Position numbers and translations under genes: made by a program. 64,000 bases of DNA from NCBI GenBank assembly GCA_022616555.1, contig JAKEEG010000056.1, positions 1 to 64,000 of the forward strand, written 5' to 3'. The notes under the pieces are model-generated. The model ran no database searches and was not told where the DNA came from. It worked only from the letters and a program-made list of their open reading frames with translations. Positions within the stretch are counted from its first letter, which is position 1; every line of letters starts with the position of its first letter. This document shows, piece by piece, positions 7,899 to 14,865 of the stretch. Origin of the DNA: Ignavibacteriota bacterium (lineage in GTDB: Bacteria; Bacteroidota; Ignavibacteria; UBA10030).

Positions 7899-8906
7899 AT
7901 GAAGGAATTCGTCGTCGATAAATATGGCAAGAGTGGCCTGCGTGCCGCCCAAGTCCCAGAGCCCAGAGTTGGGCCGCGTGACGTTCTAGTCCGCGTGAGC
8001 GCTGCCAGCGTCAACCCGCTGGACAAGATGATCCGCAACGGCGAGTTCAAGCTGCTCCTGAAGTACAAGACGCCGTTCGTGCTCGGACACGACGTCGCGG
8101 GCGTCGTGACGCGGGTCGGCGCCGACGTGCGGGACTACAAGGTCGGCGACGAGGTCTACGCCCGCCCTCGCGACCTGCGTATCGGGACCTTTGCGGAGTA
8201 CATCGCCATCGACCATGCCGACATCGCCCTCAAGCCGAACTCCCTCACGATGGAAGAGTCTGCAGCGGTCCCGCTGGTAGCGCTTGCCGCGTGGCAGGCG
8301 TTGGTCGACCTCGCACAGGTCAAGCCGGGGCAGAAGGTCCTCGTTCACGCCGGCGCGGGTGGACTGGGCTCGACAGTCATCCAGCTCGCCAGGCATCTGG
8401 GCGCATACGTCGCCACAACTGCGCACGGCAACGACGAGGAGAAGGTGCGCGGCCTCGGCGCGAGCAAAGTCATCGACTACACGAAGGCAGACTTCGCCGA
8501 TATGCTCTCCGGCTACGACGTCGTGCTCGACTCCCTTGGCGGCGACAACCTCGCGAAGTCGCTGACCGTACTCAAATCTGGTGGCCTTGCGATCAGCGTC
8601 GTCGGCCCGCCGGACACTGCGTTCGCCGAGCAGATCGGCCGGCCACTTCTGAAGCCTGTGATGGCGCTGATGAGCCGCAAGGTTCGGGCACGGGCCAGGA
8701 AGCTGGGCGTACGCTATTCGTTCTTCTTCATGCGGCCTAATGGCGCACAGCTCAAGGGGTTGGCCGCTCTCTACGATGCAGGCACTTTGCGTCCTGTGCT
8801 CGACCGGACGTTCCCATTCGACGACACGGTCGATGCAATGGCATATGTGGAACAGGGTCGCGCGAAGGGCAAGATCGTCATCACTATGGTGCCGTCAGGC
8901 ACGTGA
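7899..8906 (+). CDS. Zinc-less MDR-family NAD(P)H-dependent oxidoreductase (integron cassette gene)
   Basis: Medium-chain dehydrogenase/reductase of 335 aa, quinone-oxidoreductase/zeta-crystallin type. GroES-like N-domain contains ASVNPLDKMIRNGEFKLL and FVLGHDVAGVVTRVGADVRDYKVGDEV. The Rossmann domain has AGAGGLGSTVIQLARHLGA. Catalytic zinc ligands are absent, as expected for quinone/enone reductases. Codon third positions are much richer in G and C than in the neighbours. The gene lies between a GTTAGGC core (7781) and a 59-bp attC (8928-8986), so it is best read as an integron gene cassette. Substrate unknown. ATG at 7899 has only a weak ribosome site, common in cassettes. Confidence 0.9.
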   Translation: MKEFVVDKYGKSGLRAAQVPEPRVGPRDVLVRVSAASVNPLDKMIRNGEFKLLLKYKTPFVLGHDVAGVVTRVGADVRDYKVGDEVYARPRDLRIGTFAEYIAIDHADIALKPNSLTMEESAAVPLVALAAWQALVDLAQVKPGQKVLVHAGAGGLGSTVIQLARHLGAYVATTAHGNDEEKVRGLGASKVIDYTKADFADMLSGYDVVLDSLGGDNLAKSLTVLKSGGLAISVVGPPDTAFAEQIGRPLLKPVMALMSRKVRARARKLGVRYSFFFMRPNGAQLKGLAALYDAGTLRPVLDRTFPFDDTVDAMAYVEQGRAKGKIVITMVPSGT

Positions 8907-8927
8907 CAACACAGACACGCTTGTGCG

Positions 8928-8986
8928 CTCTAACAACCGGTTGTAGCGGACGGCGTCTCCGCCGCCGCTGAACCGGAGCGTTAGGC
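8928..8986 (+). other. attC site (59-base element)
   Basis: Begins with CTCTAAC and ends with the core GTTAGGC (8980-8986). Inner arms CCGGTT (8937-8942) and AACCGG (8971-8976) pair, AGCGG (8945-8949) pairs with CCGCT (8965-8969), and CGGCG (8951-8955) pairs with CGCCG (8960-8964). A50 (8950) is left unpaired, which is the extrahelical base expected in attC bottom-strand folding. The length is exactly 59 bp. No integrase is in the window. Confidence 0.88.
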
Positions 8987-9006
8987 CACATGCCTCAAAA
9001 AGGGGA
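8987..9006 (+). repeat. 20-bp leader repeat, right copy
   Basis: Right copy of the leader at 7733-7752, starting immediately after the attC core. It supplies the AAGGGG ribosome site for the alpha/beta hydrolase at 9012. The pair of copies flanks the cassette. Confidence 0.6.
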
Positions 9007-9011
9007 TCGAT

Positions 9012-9986
9012 ATGGATTTTATTGTTTACCTGATCATTTTTTTCGCGTCGTTTGTCGTCGTCTGGCTCGCCTCGTTCCTGGTTGAAGCGCTCAGGCCGGC
9101 ACCGAAAACACCTGAAGCGATACCATGGGATCCGAGCCTGAAACCCGCGTATGTAACAGTTGATGGAGTAAAGCTACGCTATTTGAAAGTCGGGAAAGGC
9201 CCCGTGCTGCTATTGCTCCACACACTGAGGACCCAACTGGATCTTTTTCACAAGGTGATCCCAGAATTAGCAAGGGACTTTACGGTTTACGTACTCGATT
9301 ATCCTGGGCATGGTTATTCCGATATCCCCGATGGATCATACGACGCTGACTTTTTTGTCAAATACGTCGACGGGTTTCTCGACGAGCTTGATCTAACTGG
9401 TGTAACCCTGTCCGGAGTTTCGATCGGTGCGACTATCTCACTCATTATCGCTGCACGCAACAATCCGCGGGTTGTCCGCATTATTCCCATCAATCCCTAT
9501 GATTACTATAAAGGAAAAGGACTGGCGCGAGCATCGTGGCTGGGACGCCTTTTCGTAAGCTTGAGCGCTATTCCGATTGTCGGTGACACCGTCATGCGGC
9601 TGCGGAGTTACATCATTATGAAAGCCGTTTTATCCGGTGGTGTCCGTGATCCAAAGTCCATCTCTCCTGCATTAATGAAGGAGATGTACATGGTCGGCAA
9701 TCGGCGCGGTCACAACCGCGGTTTCATTAACCTTCTGAGAAATTCATCTAGCTGGGAGCGCACACGATTGGAGTACGGGAATATCAACGTGCCGACGTTC
9801 ATAATCTGGGGAGGAGAGGACTGGTCGCTTCCTGAAGAAAGACGATACGACGAGTCGCTGATTCCCGGTGTCCAGTCCGTCACCGTTGAAGCAGGCGGGC
9901 ATTTTTTGCCTCTTGATGCCCCAAATGACGTAGTACGTCACATTCGGTCTGCAGCCAAAGGGACTGCCGGAGACGCGCACAATTAA
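9012..9986 (+). CDS. Membrane-anchored alpha/beta hydrolase
   Basis: A 324-aa alpha/beta hydrolase with an N-terminal membrane anchor (FIVYLIIFFASFVVVWLASFLV). The substrate domain follows with VLLLLHTLRTQLDLF, where the usual HG oxyanion motif reads HT. Other landmarks are YVLDYPGHGYSD, nucleophile elbow LSGVSIGATIS (Ser near 138), acid region FIIWGGEDWSLP, and His in AGGHFLPLDAP. Function is not determined, but related proteins are esterases, lipases or haloperoxidase-like. Codon use returns to the host average after the G+C-rich cassette. AAGGGG ribosome site six bases before the ATG. Confidence 0.85.
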   Translation: MDFIVYLIIFFASFVVVWLASFLVEALRPAPKTPEAIPWDPSLKPAYVTVDGVKLRYLKVGKGPVLLLLHTLRTQLDLFHKVIPELARDFTVYVLDYPGHGYSDIPDGSYDADFFVKYVDGFLDELDLTGVTLSGVSIGATISLIIAARNNPRVVRIIPINPYDYYKGKGLARASWLGRLFVSLSAIPIVGDTVMRLRSYIIMKAVLSGGVRDPKSISPALMKEMYMVGNRRGHNRGFINLLRNSSSWERTRLEYGNINVPTFIIWGGEDWSLPEERRYDESLIPGVQSVTVEAGGHFLPLDAPNDVVRHIRSAAKGTAGDAHN

Positions 9987-10024
9987 AGACGGCAACAAGA
10001 TTCATCAAAAAGGAGGCCTGTAAC

Positions 10025-10468
10025 ATGGATAAGAATAATTTCACAACTCGCTTTTCCGTTGACCAAAGTCCTGAGGAAGTCTTTAACGCCATCAACAACG
10101 TTCGTGGATGGTGGTCGGGCGAAATTACGGGCGACACCGATAAACTTGGGGCTGCGTTCACGTACCGTGTCCCGGATGTGCACTTTTCCAAGCAAGAGAT
10201 AACCGAATTCACCAGAGGCAAAAAAGTCGTTTGGCGCGTTTTAGACGCTCACCTCAGCTTTGTCAAAGACAAAGCCGAGTGGAAAGGCACGGACATTGTT
10301 TTCGAGATCGATAAAAAAGGAGATAAAACAGAGGTTCGCTTCACGCACAAAGGCTTGGTACCGGCGTATGAATGTTACAAGGACTGCTCGAACGCATGGG
10401 GCATGCTCATAAACGGCAACTTGCGCAAGCTAATCACCACAGGTGAAGTTCAGCCAAGCCCTTGGTAA
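10025..10468 (+). CDS. SRPBCC (AHSA1/START-like) domain protein
   Basis: A 147-aa helix-grip protein. Landmarks are FTTRFSVDQSPEEVFNAINNVRGWWSGEITGDTDKLGAAFTYRVPDVHFSKQEITE, then KTEVRFTHKGLVPAYECYKDCSNAWGMLINGNLRKLI, typical of SRPBCC proteins annotated as activators of Hsp90 ATPase-like. It is a second member of the family within 3 kb, with low similarity to the one at 7249. A strong AAGGAGG ribosome site lies eight bases before the ATG. It is 38 bp from the hydrolase and probably co-transcribed. Confidence 0.87.
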   Translation: MDKNNFTTRFSVDQSPEEVFNAINNVRGWWSGEITGDTDKLGAAFTYRVPDVHFSKQEITEFTRGKKVVWRVLDAHLSFVKDKAEWKGTDIVFEIDKKGDKTEVRFTHKGLVPAYECYKDCSNAWGMLINGNLRKLITTGEVQPSPW

Positions 10469-10483
10469 ACGGCTGCCTAGCTA

Positions 10484-10518
10484 GTTGACATTCCCCCAAT
10501 CCCTTGCTATCATTGCTC
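10484..10518 (+). promoter_or_regulatory. Consensus sigma70 promoter, copy 1 of a 35-bp repeat
   Basis: TTGACA (10485-10490), 17-bp spacer, TATCAT (10508-10513). The whole 35-bp block recurs at 11672-11706 with a single C/T difference in the -10 box. It stands 53 bp before the membrane protein gene. Confidence 0.75.
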
Positions 10519-10570
10519 TCAAGATTTTCTTAATCCCTAATCAGTAATCCGAAATCGGTAATTCATAATC

Positions 10571-10975
10571 ATGAACGAACACGCTGGGCGCATCACGTTA
10601 TACGTGTTAGTCTTGGTACATGTCTTCCTTGGCGTGTGGGCGATTGCCGGGTGGATTGAATGGTTCTCTCCCACTGTGCCGTGGAACAGGCTGAGTAACC
10701 CGGCATTCGACCAGCCAATGCTGTTTGTTCACTGGTCGGCAATTTTGGCGGCGTCGGTTGCGTTTCTTTGGGGTTTCTCCACTCGCTCGCGGCGCCTGCC
10801 GCTTGCTATGACCGTCATTTATATTGCCATGGCAGCAATCTGCGCTGTGCAGACATTCTGGTATATGGAGACCGATACGAAATACTCTGCCATGGCATTG
10901 GAGTACGCCGAGTACAGCATTATTCTTTTGCTGCTCTGGCGGGTGAAATTTTTCCGAGAGTATTTTTCCAAGTAG
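10571..10975 (+). CDS. Four-helix integral membrane protein, unknown function
   Basis: Small membrane protein of 134 aa with four predicted hydrophobic segments: ITLYVLVLVHVFLGVWAIAGWIEW, MLFVHWSAILAASVAFLWGF, LAMTVIYIAMAAICAVQTFW and EYSIILLLLWRVKFF. I recognise no family motif. It is the first gene downstream of a consensus promoter and lies between two copies of the 35-bp promoter repeat together with the MNT/HEPN pair. The ATG at 10571 follows an ATCAGTAATCCG-type repeat and has no clear ribosome site. Confidence 0.7.
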   Translation: MNEHAGRITLYVLVLVHVFLGVWAIAGWIEWFSPTVPWNRLSNPAFDQPMLFVHWSAILAASVAFLWGFSTRSRRLPLAMTVIYIAMAAICAVQTFWYMETDTKYSAMALEYAEYSIILLLLWRVKFFREYFSK

Positions 10976-11057
10976 CAGCTTTTGCTGCTCTGTTTTTAAG
11001 GGATTGATTCTTGGGGGTGAAACAAGTACATTACTTTATATAATTGGACCCCACGCC

Positions 11058-11348
11058 ATGAAAACCGCTCAGGAAATACGATCAATTCTCGCATCGCACC
11101 GGGAAGAACTACGCGCACGCTTTGGCGTAAAAGAGATAGGGATATTTGGGTCGTCTGCACGCGGCGATGCCGGAGCGAAGAGCGATATCGACATCGTCGT
11201 AGATTTTGAAAAACCTATCGGTTTGGAGTTTACCGAGCTGGCAGATTACCTTGAATCGTTGTTGAGCTCAAAGGTAGATGTTGTGTCCAAGCGCGGTATC
11301 AAGCCTCGTTTTTTACCCTCCGTCGAACAAGACCTTATCTATGTCTAA
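11058..11348 (+). CDS. MNT-type minimal nucleotidyltransferase (MntA-like antitoxin)
   Basis: A 96-aa minimal nucleotidyltransferase. The catalytic signature is intact: GIFGSSARGDAGAKSDIDIVVDF, matching GSxxRG..SDID. In HEPN/MNT modules this protein AMP-modifies the HEPN toxin and neutralises it. Overlap of eight bases with the HEPN gene (11341) shows translational coupling. The track start at 11004 is upstream, and the ATG at 11058 (MKTAQEIRSIL) fits the family. Since the partner carries a nonsense codon, this gene may be a relic or an orphan antitoxin. Confidence 0.88.
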   Translation: MKTAQEIRSILASHREELRARFGVKEIGIFGSSARGDAGAKSDIDIVVDFEKPIGLEFTELADYLESLLSSKVDVVSKRGIKPRFLPSVEQDLIYV

Positions 11349-11676
11349 ACGTGACTGGAGACTGTTGCTCGAAGATATACTTGAGAGTATCGACAGGATT
11401 CAGGACTATACGCGGAATATAACTGCAGAGACATTTTCCAGCAATCAGCTGATCATTGACGCGGTTGTGAGAAACCTCGAAATCATCGGTGAAGCTGCCA
11501 ACCACGTGCCCGAGGAAATTCAAGTTCGATATAACAACATTCCTTAGCATAATATCATTGGATTGAGACACAGAGTAATCCATGAGTACTTTGGTGTTGA
11601 TACAAAAATCATCTGGCGTATTGTTGAGAGCGAGTTAGATGGATTAAAAACGAAATTAAAAGAAGCATTACGTTGA
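11341..11676 (+). pseudogene. HEPN-domain toxin (HepT-like) with in-frame amber codon
   Basis: Read straight through, this frame gives a 111-residue HepT-like protein: SKRDWRLLLEDILESIDRI.., DAVVRNLEIIGEAANHVP.., then IGLRHRVIHEYFGVD and a C-terminal helix. A TAG at 11545-11547 interrupts it after 68 codons, where relatives usually have Trp (NIP-W-x-x-I). The RNase/AMPylation motif RHRVIHEY (RX4HXY) lies beyond the stop, so the truncated product lacks the catalytic site. The rest of the frame is intact to TGA at 11674-11676. It is either a recent nonsense mutation, a read-through codon or a sequencing error. Confidence 0.85.
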
Positions 11677-11706
11677 CATTCCCCCAATCCCTTGCTATTA
11701 TTGCTC
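11672..11706 (+). promoter_or_regulatory. Consensus sigma70 promoter, copy 2 of a 35-bp repeat
   Basis: TTGACA (11673-11678), 17-bp spacer, TATTAT (11696-11701). It is 34/35 identical to 10484-10518. The TGA stop of the HEPN frame lies inside the -35 hexamer. It drives the SDR gene starting at 11760. Confidence 0.75.
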
Positions 11707-11759
11707 CCCGGCTGTATTTCTGACACATATCCCATATCTCACATCGGCAATCCATTATT

Positions 11760-12536
11760 ATGATTTCGCTTAAAGACAAGATCATCCTCATCACTGGCGC
11801 AAGCTCGGGCATCGGGCGCGCCTGTGCGGAAGCCTTCGCGCATGCGGGAGCAAAGCTCGTGCTCATGGCTCGGCGCAGAGAGCGTTTGCAGGAACTCTCC
11901 GCCAGCCTCAAAGAAAAACACGGAACAGCGAGTTACATCGTGCAGTTGGATGTGCGCGATCGGAAGGCCGTCCAGCAGGTGTTCAACAAACTGCCGGACG
12001 AGTGGCAGAATGTCGATGTGCTGGTGAACAACGCCGGCTTGAGCCGCGGGCTGGATAAATTGCAGGATGGCTCCATCGACGACTGGGAAGAAATGGTCGA
12101 TACGAATATTAAAGGATTGTTGTATGTGACGCGCGCCGTGTTGCCGGGTATGGTCGCTCGTGATAGTGGCACAGTGGTCAACCTCGGCTCGATAGCAGGA
12201 CATGAAGTCTATCCGAAAGGTAACGTCTACGCCGCCACCAAACATGCCGTGGATGCCATCACTCGCGGCTTGCGGCTGGATTTAGTCGAAACATCCGTGC
12301 GAGTCTGTACCATCGACCCGGGGCTGGTGGAAACAGAGTTCAGCGAGGTGCGCTTCAGGGGTGATAAAGAACGCGCGAAGAAAACATATCTGGGATTGAA
12401 GCCGTTACAGCCCGAGGACATCGCCGACGCCGTACTCTACTGCGCCACGCGTCCGCCGCACGTGCAGATCTCGGGAATGATCATGTTGCCCGTCCACCAA
12501 GGCTCGACAATGTTGGTGCATAGGAAAAATTCATAG
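11760..12536 (+). CDS. SDR-family NAD(P)-dependent oxidoreductase
   Basis: Classical short-chain dehydrogenase of 258 aa, closest in layout to the YdfG/serine (3-hydroxy acid) dehydrogenase group. Cofactor motif TGASSGIG (12-19), NNAG (90-93), catalytic N116, S144 (NLGSIAG), Y157 and K161 (YAATK) are all present. PGLVETEFSEVRF follows as in that group. It probably interconverts a hydroxy acid and its oxo form in the cytoplasm. A consensus promoter sits 60 bp upstream. The stop codon merges with a 28-bp perfect palindrome. Confidence 0.9.
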   Translation: MISLKDKIILITGASSGIGRACAEAFAHAGAKLVLMARRRERLQELSASLKEKHGTASYIVQLDVRDRKAVQQVFNKLPDEWQNVDVLVNNAGLSRGLDKLQDGSIDDWEEMVDTNIKGLLYVTRAVLPGMVARDSGTVVNLGSIAGHEVYPKGNVYAATKHAVDAITRGLRLDLVETSVRVCTIDPGLVETEFSEVRFRGDKERAKKTYLGLKPLQPEDIADAVLYCATRPPHVQISGMIMLPVHQGSTMLVHRKNS

Positions 12537-12572
12537 TAGGGGTTTGATTAATCAAACCCCTACGCGGTTTTT
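12536..12572. terminator. 28-bp perfect palindrome, bidirectional terminator candidate
   Basis: Perfect palindrome 12536-12563 with arms GTAGGGGTTTGATT and its complement, followed by GCGGTTTTT. It separates the convergent SDR and S24 repressor genes. A palindrome of identical length and ends (GTAGGGG..CCCCTAC) lies at 18212-18239, so this is also a dispersed repeat. Confidence 0.65.
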
Positions 12573-12574
12573 CA

Positions 12575-13225
12575 TTACAACGTCTTAATCACCCGCACAA
12601 CTTTCCACACGAACGACACGTCTTTCTTCCGCACGACCATCGGCTCGAACTCCGGGTTCAGCGGCACAAGCTGAATAAACTCCGCGTCGATCTTCACACG
12701 CTTTACCGTATCCTCTTCGTTCACCCGCACAACGCAGATGTCGCCGCTGCGCGCTTCTAATTTCGGACTCACAACAATCACATCGCCGTCCTCGATGCGC
12801 GGCGCCATGCTGTTGCCTTTGACTACGAGCGCGAACGCATTCGCGTCGCTCACGTTATCGACCGTGATGTACTTTTCGACATAATCCGCGTGAAAATATA
12901 AATTCGGCGCGCCGCCGGGCACGGATGAAAGCAATGGCACAGACACTAACTCCACCTTCTTGTATCGGTTCGTCGGCAGGTGCACGACTTTCGTTTCCGT
13001 TGTCGCGCGGGCGAACATATCGCCCTCGCCCGTCAATAGCCAGTGAGCGGTCACACCCGTCATGCGCGCAAGGCGCATCAGGTAGTTGCTGTCCGGCACC
13101 TGCTCGCTATTCTCCCACCTCTGCACGGTCCGGGTGGCAACATCGATCTTGGCGGCGAGCTTTGCCTGGTCCATGCCTTTTGATAAACGCGCTTCGCGTA
13201 TGCGCCGCGCAAGTTTGGTGCTCAT
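12575..13225 (-). CDS. XRE/S24 repressor (LexA/CI-like)
   Basis: A 216-aa repressor with N-terminal XRE helix-turn-helix (residues 5-60: ARRIREARLSKGMDQAKLAAKIDVATRTVQRWE) and C-terminal S24 domain. The catalytic pair is visible: Ser139 in KGNSMAPRIEDGD and Lys175 in DTVKRV. A Gly-Gly/Ala pair at SVPGGAPN is a possible but not typical self-cleavage site. Phage CI-like and SOS-type regulators share this layout. No phage genes are nearby. It is divergent from a radical SAM gene whose promoter contains a perfect-arm palindrome, the likely operator. Confidence 0.88.
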   Translation of the reverse strand: MSTKLARRIREARLSKGMDQAKLAAKIDVATRTVQRWENSEQVPDSNYLMRLARMTGVTAHWLLTGEGDMFARATTETKVVHLPTNRYKKVELVSVPLLSSVPGGAPNLYFHADYVEKYITVDNVSDANAFALVVKGNSMAPRIEDGDVIVVSPKLEARSGDICVVRVNEEDTVKRVKIDAEFIQLVPLNPEFEPMVVRKKDVSFVWKVVRVIKTL

Positions 13226-13305
13226 TTGTTTATTCTCCTAAAAAAATTTCCCGCGAAAGACGCTAAACACACGAAAGCTAGAACACGTCCCACAACGCCT
13301 TCACT

Positions 13306-13374
13306 TGTCATTCCTAAATGCTTTTGTCGGGAATCCAGCAAGTGGATGCCCGCTTAAAATCTGCGGGCATGACA
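13306..13374. repeat. TGTCATTCC..GGAATCC..GGGCATGACA dispersed repeat
   Basis: TGTCAT and ATGACA ends enclose a GGAATCCAGCAAGTGGATGCCCGC centre and a GCCCGC..GCGGGC hairpin. This layout is a familiar intergenic palindrome in many bacterial genomes. Just upstream (13252-13277) is a short CGCGAAAGACGC..ACACGAAAG stretch of the CACGAAG type. The remainder of the 13226-13549 gap holds the promoter/operator below. Confidence 0.6.
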
Positions 13375-13464
13375 TAATTCTTTTATTCAGACCGCAGCAA
13401 AAAAAAAGCTTTTTAGCGTTTTCCGCGTATTTCGCGGGTAATAATATTTTTGTCACATTTGCGC

Positions 13465-13493
13465 TTGACAAGACGACAAATATGTCGTATCAT
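13465..13493 (+). promoter_or_regulatory. Consensus promoter with palindromic operator in the spacer
   Basis: TTGACA (13465-13470), 17-bp spacer, TATCAT (13488-13493). The spacer contains ACGACAAATATGTCGT (13473-13488), with six-base arms ACGACA/TGTCGT around a four-base centre. A protein bound there would exclude RNA polymerase. The divergent S24 repressor is the natural candidate. Confidence 0.75.
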
Positions 13494-13549
13494 CGCGCGA
13501 GCAACATACGGATTTTTTTACATTCTGTCAATTGAAAAATGGGTGCGCA

Positions 13550-14617
13550 ATGCAGTCGATGACGATCAAAGGAAGGGGAGCCGGGTTCAATCCACCAAAT
13601 AGATTTGAGGAGATTTCGGTCGGTCCTCCCCCGGAGGACATCGCCCAGTATTTCGAGGAGCCGGATACCGAGCGCAAAATCCCCACCAAATACTACATGG
13701 ATAAGACCCAGACGATTTTGGCCAGTAACGACAGCCCTGATATAGGCTTCCGCTACAGCATTAACCCCTACCGGGGGTGCGAACACGGCTGTATTTACTG
13801 CTATGCCCGGCCATCGCACGAGTATCTGGGGTTCTCTTCGGGTATGGATTTCGAGACGAAAATCCTTGTCAAAATGGACGCCCCGAAGCTCCTCGAAGAA
13901 GAGCTCCGCAAGCCCTCGTGGGAGCCGCAGGTGGTGGCATTTTCCGGCAACACGGATTGCTATCAGCCTGTGGAGCGCAAGCTGGAAATCACACGCAAGT
14001 GCGTGGAGGTGTTTTTGAAATTCCGCAACCCGTTCGGGATGATCACCAAGAACGCTCTCATCCAGCGGGACGTTGACTTGCTGAAAGAGCTCGCGTCAAT
14101 GAATCTCGTGTGCGCGACGATTAGCATCACGTCTCTGGACAACGAGCTGATCCGCAAACTCGAGCCGCGCACATCCGCGCCGCACAAGCGGCTGGAGACC
14201 GTCGAGGTACTGGCGAAGAACGGGATTCCGGTTGGCGTGAACGCCGCTCCGATTATACCCGGACTGAACGACGTGGAAATCCCCGCCATCCTCAAAGCCG
14301 CGTCGGAGCGCGGAGCAAAATGGGCGGGACATACGATCGTGCGGCTCTCCTACGCGCTGAAAGATTTGTTCGTGGATTGGGCGAACCGCAACGTCCCGGA
14401 AAAAGCTCCAAAGATTATTAATCGTATTAAAGAGGTGCGCGGTGGCAAGCTGTCGAATTCCGATTTCGGTACTCGCATGTCCGGTGAAGGCGAGATTGCC
14501 GAGTCTATCCACCAGTTGTTCGACGCAAGCTGCCGCCGCTACCACCTCAACGAAGAACGCTTTCATCTCAGCACTGCGCACTTCGCACGGAATATTAACC
14601 AGATGGAGATGTTTTGA
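13550..14617 (+). CDS. PA0069-like radical SAM protein
   Basis: Radical SAM protein of the PA0069/SplB-like family, 355 aa. The cluster-binding motif CEHGCIYC (Cys77, 81, 84) follows RYSINPYRG, and YARPSHEYLG, FSGNTDCYQPVERKLEITR, FGMITKNALIQRD are family landmarks. The biochemical role of the family is unknown, though annotation as DNA-repair photolyase is frequent. The start is ambiguous: ATG 13550 (MQSMTIKGRG), ATG 13559, or a TTG at 13532. None has a good ribosome site. An operator-containing promoter lies 57 bp upstream, suggesting control by the divergent S24 repressor and perhaps by stress. Confidence 0.88.
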   Translation: MQSMTIKGRGAGFNPPNRFEEISVGPPPEDIAQYFEEPDTERKIPTKYYMDKTQTILASNDSPDIGFRYSINPYRGCEHGCIYCYARPSHEYLGFSSGMDFETKILVKMDAPKLLEEELRKPSWEPQVVAFSGNTDCYQPVERKLEITRKCVEVFLKFRNPFGMITKNALIQRDVDLLKELASMNLVCATISITSLDNELIRKLEPRTSAPHKRLETVEVLAKNGIPVGVNAAPIIPGLNDVEIPAILKAASERGAKWAGHTIVRLSYALKDLFVDWANRNVPEKAPKIINRIKEVRGGKLSNSDFGTRMSGEGEIAESIHQLFDASCRRYHLNEERFHLSTAHFARNINQMEMF

Positions 14618-14671
14618 GGGTATTTACGACCAAGGAGCAAAGACACCAAGAAATAAGGTGGTTTTGCAGCA

Positions 14672-14719
14672 AGATGTCCGACTTTTTCAAGCGCATGCAA
14701 GGCTAAAAGTCGGACATCT
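14672..14719. terminator. 15-bp perfect inverted repeat, terminator-like
   Basis: AGATGTCCGACTTTT (14672-14686) and its exact complement (14705-14719) bracket an 18-bp loop 55 bp after the radical SAM gene. It probably terminates that transcript. It also resembles a dispersed repeat, since the arms are longer than needed and no T-tail follows. The rest of 14618-14865 shows only a CACCAAG-type repeat. Confidence 0.55.
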
Positions 14720-14865
14720 CCTTCGTCCCCCCTTGAATTTTTCCCTCCTTTTTCGTACACTTTTTGCGCCTTTATGCGTCTATAAGGGTGACTGCGTTGT
14801 GGGCCTGAATTGTGAGCAGTACTCCTAGTATCCCGTTGAACAATAACGAACAATCGTAAGAGACG

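Noticed and set aside
12575-13225. Prophage boundary suggested by a CI/S24-like repressor
   Set aside because: No integrase, structural or lysis genes lie nearby; neighbours are metabolic genes.
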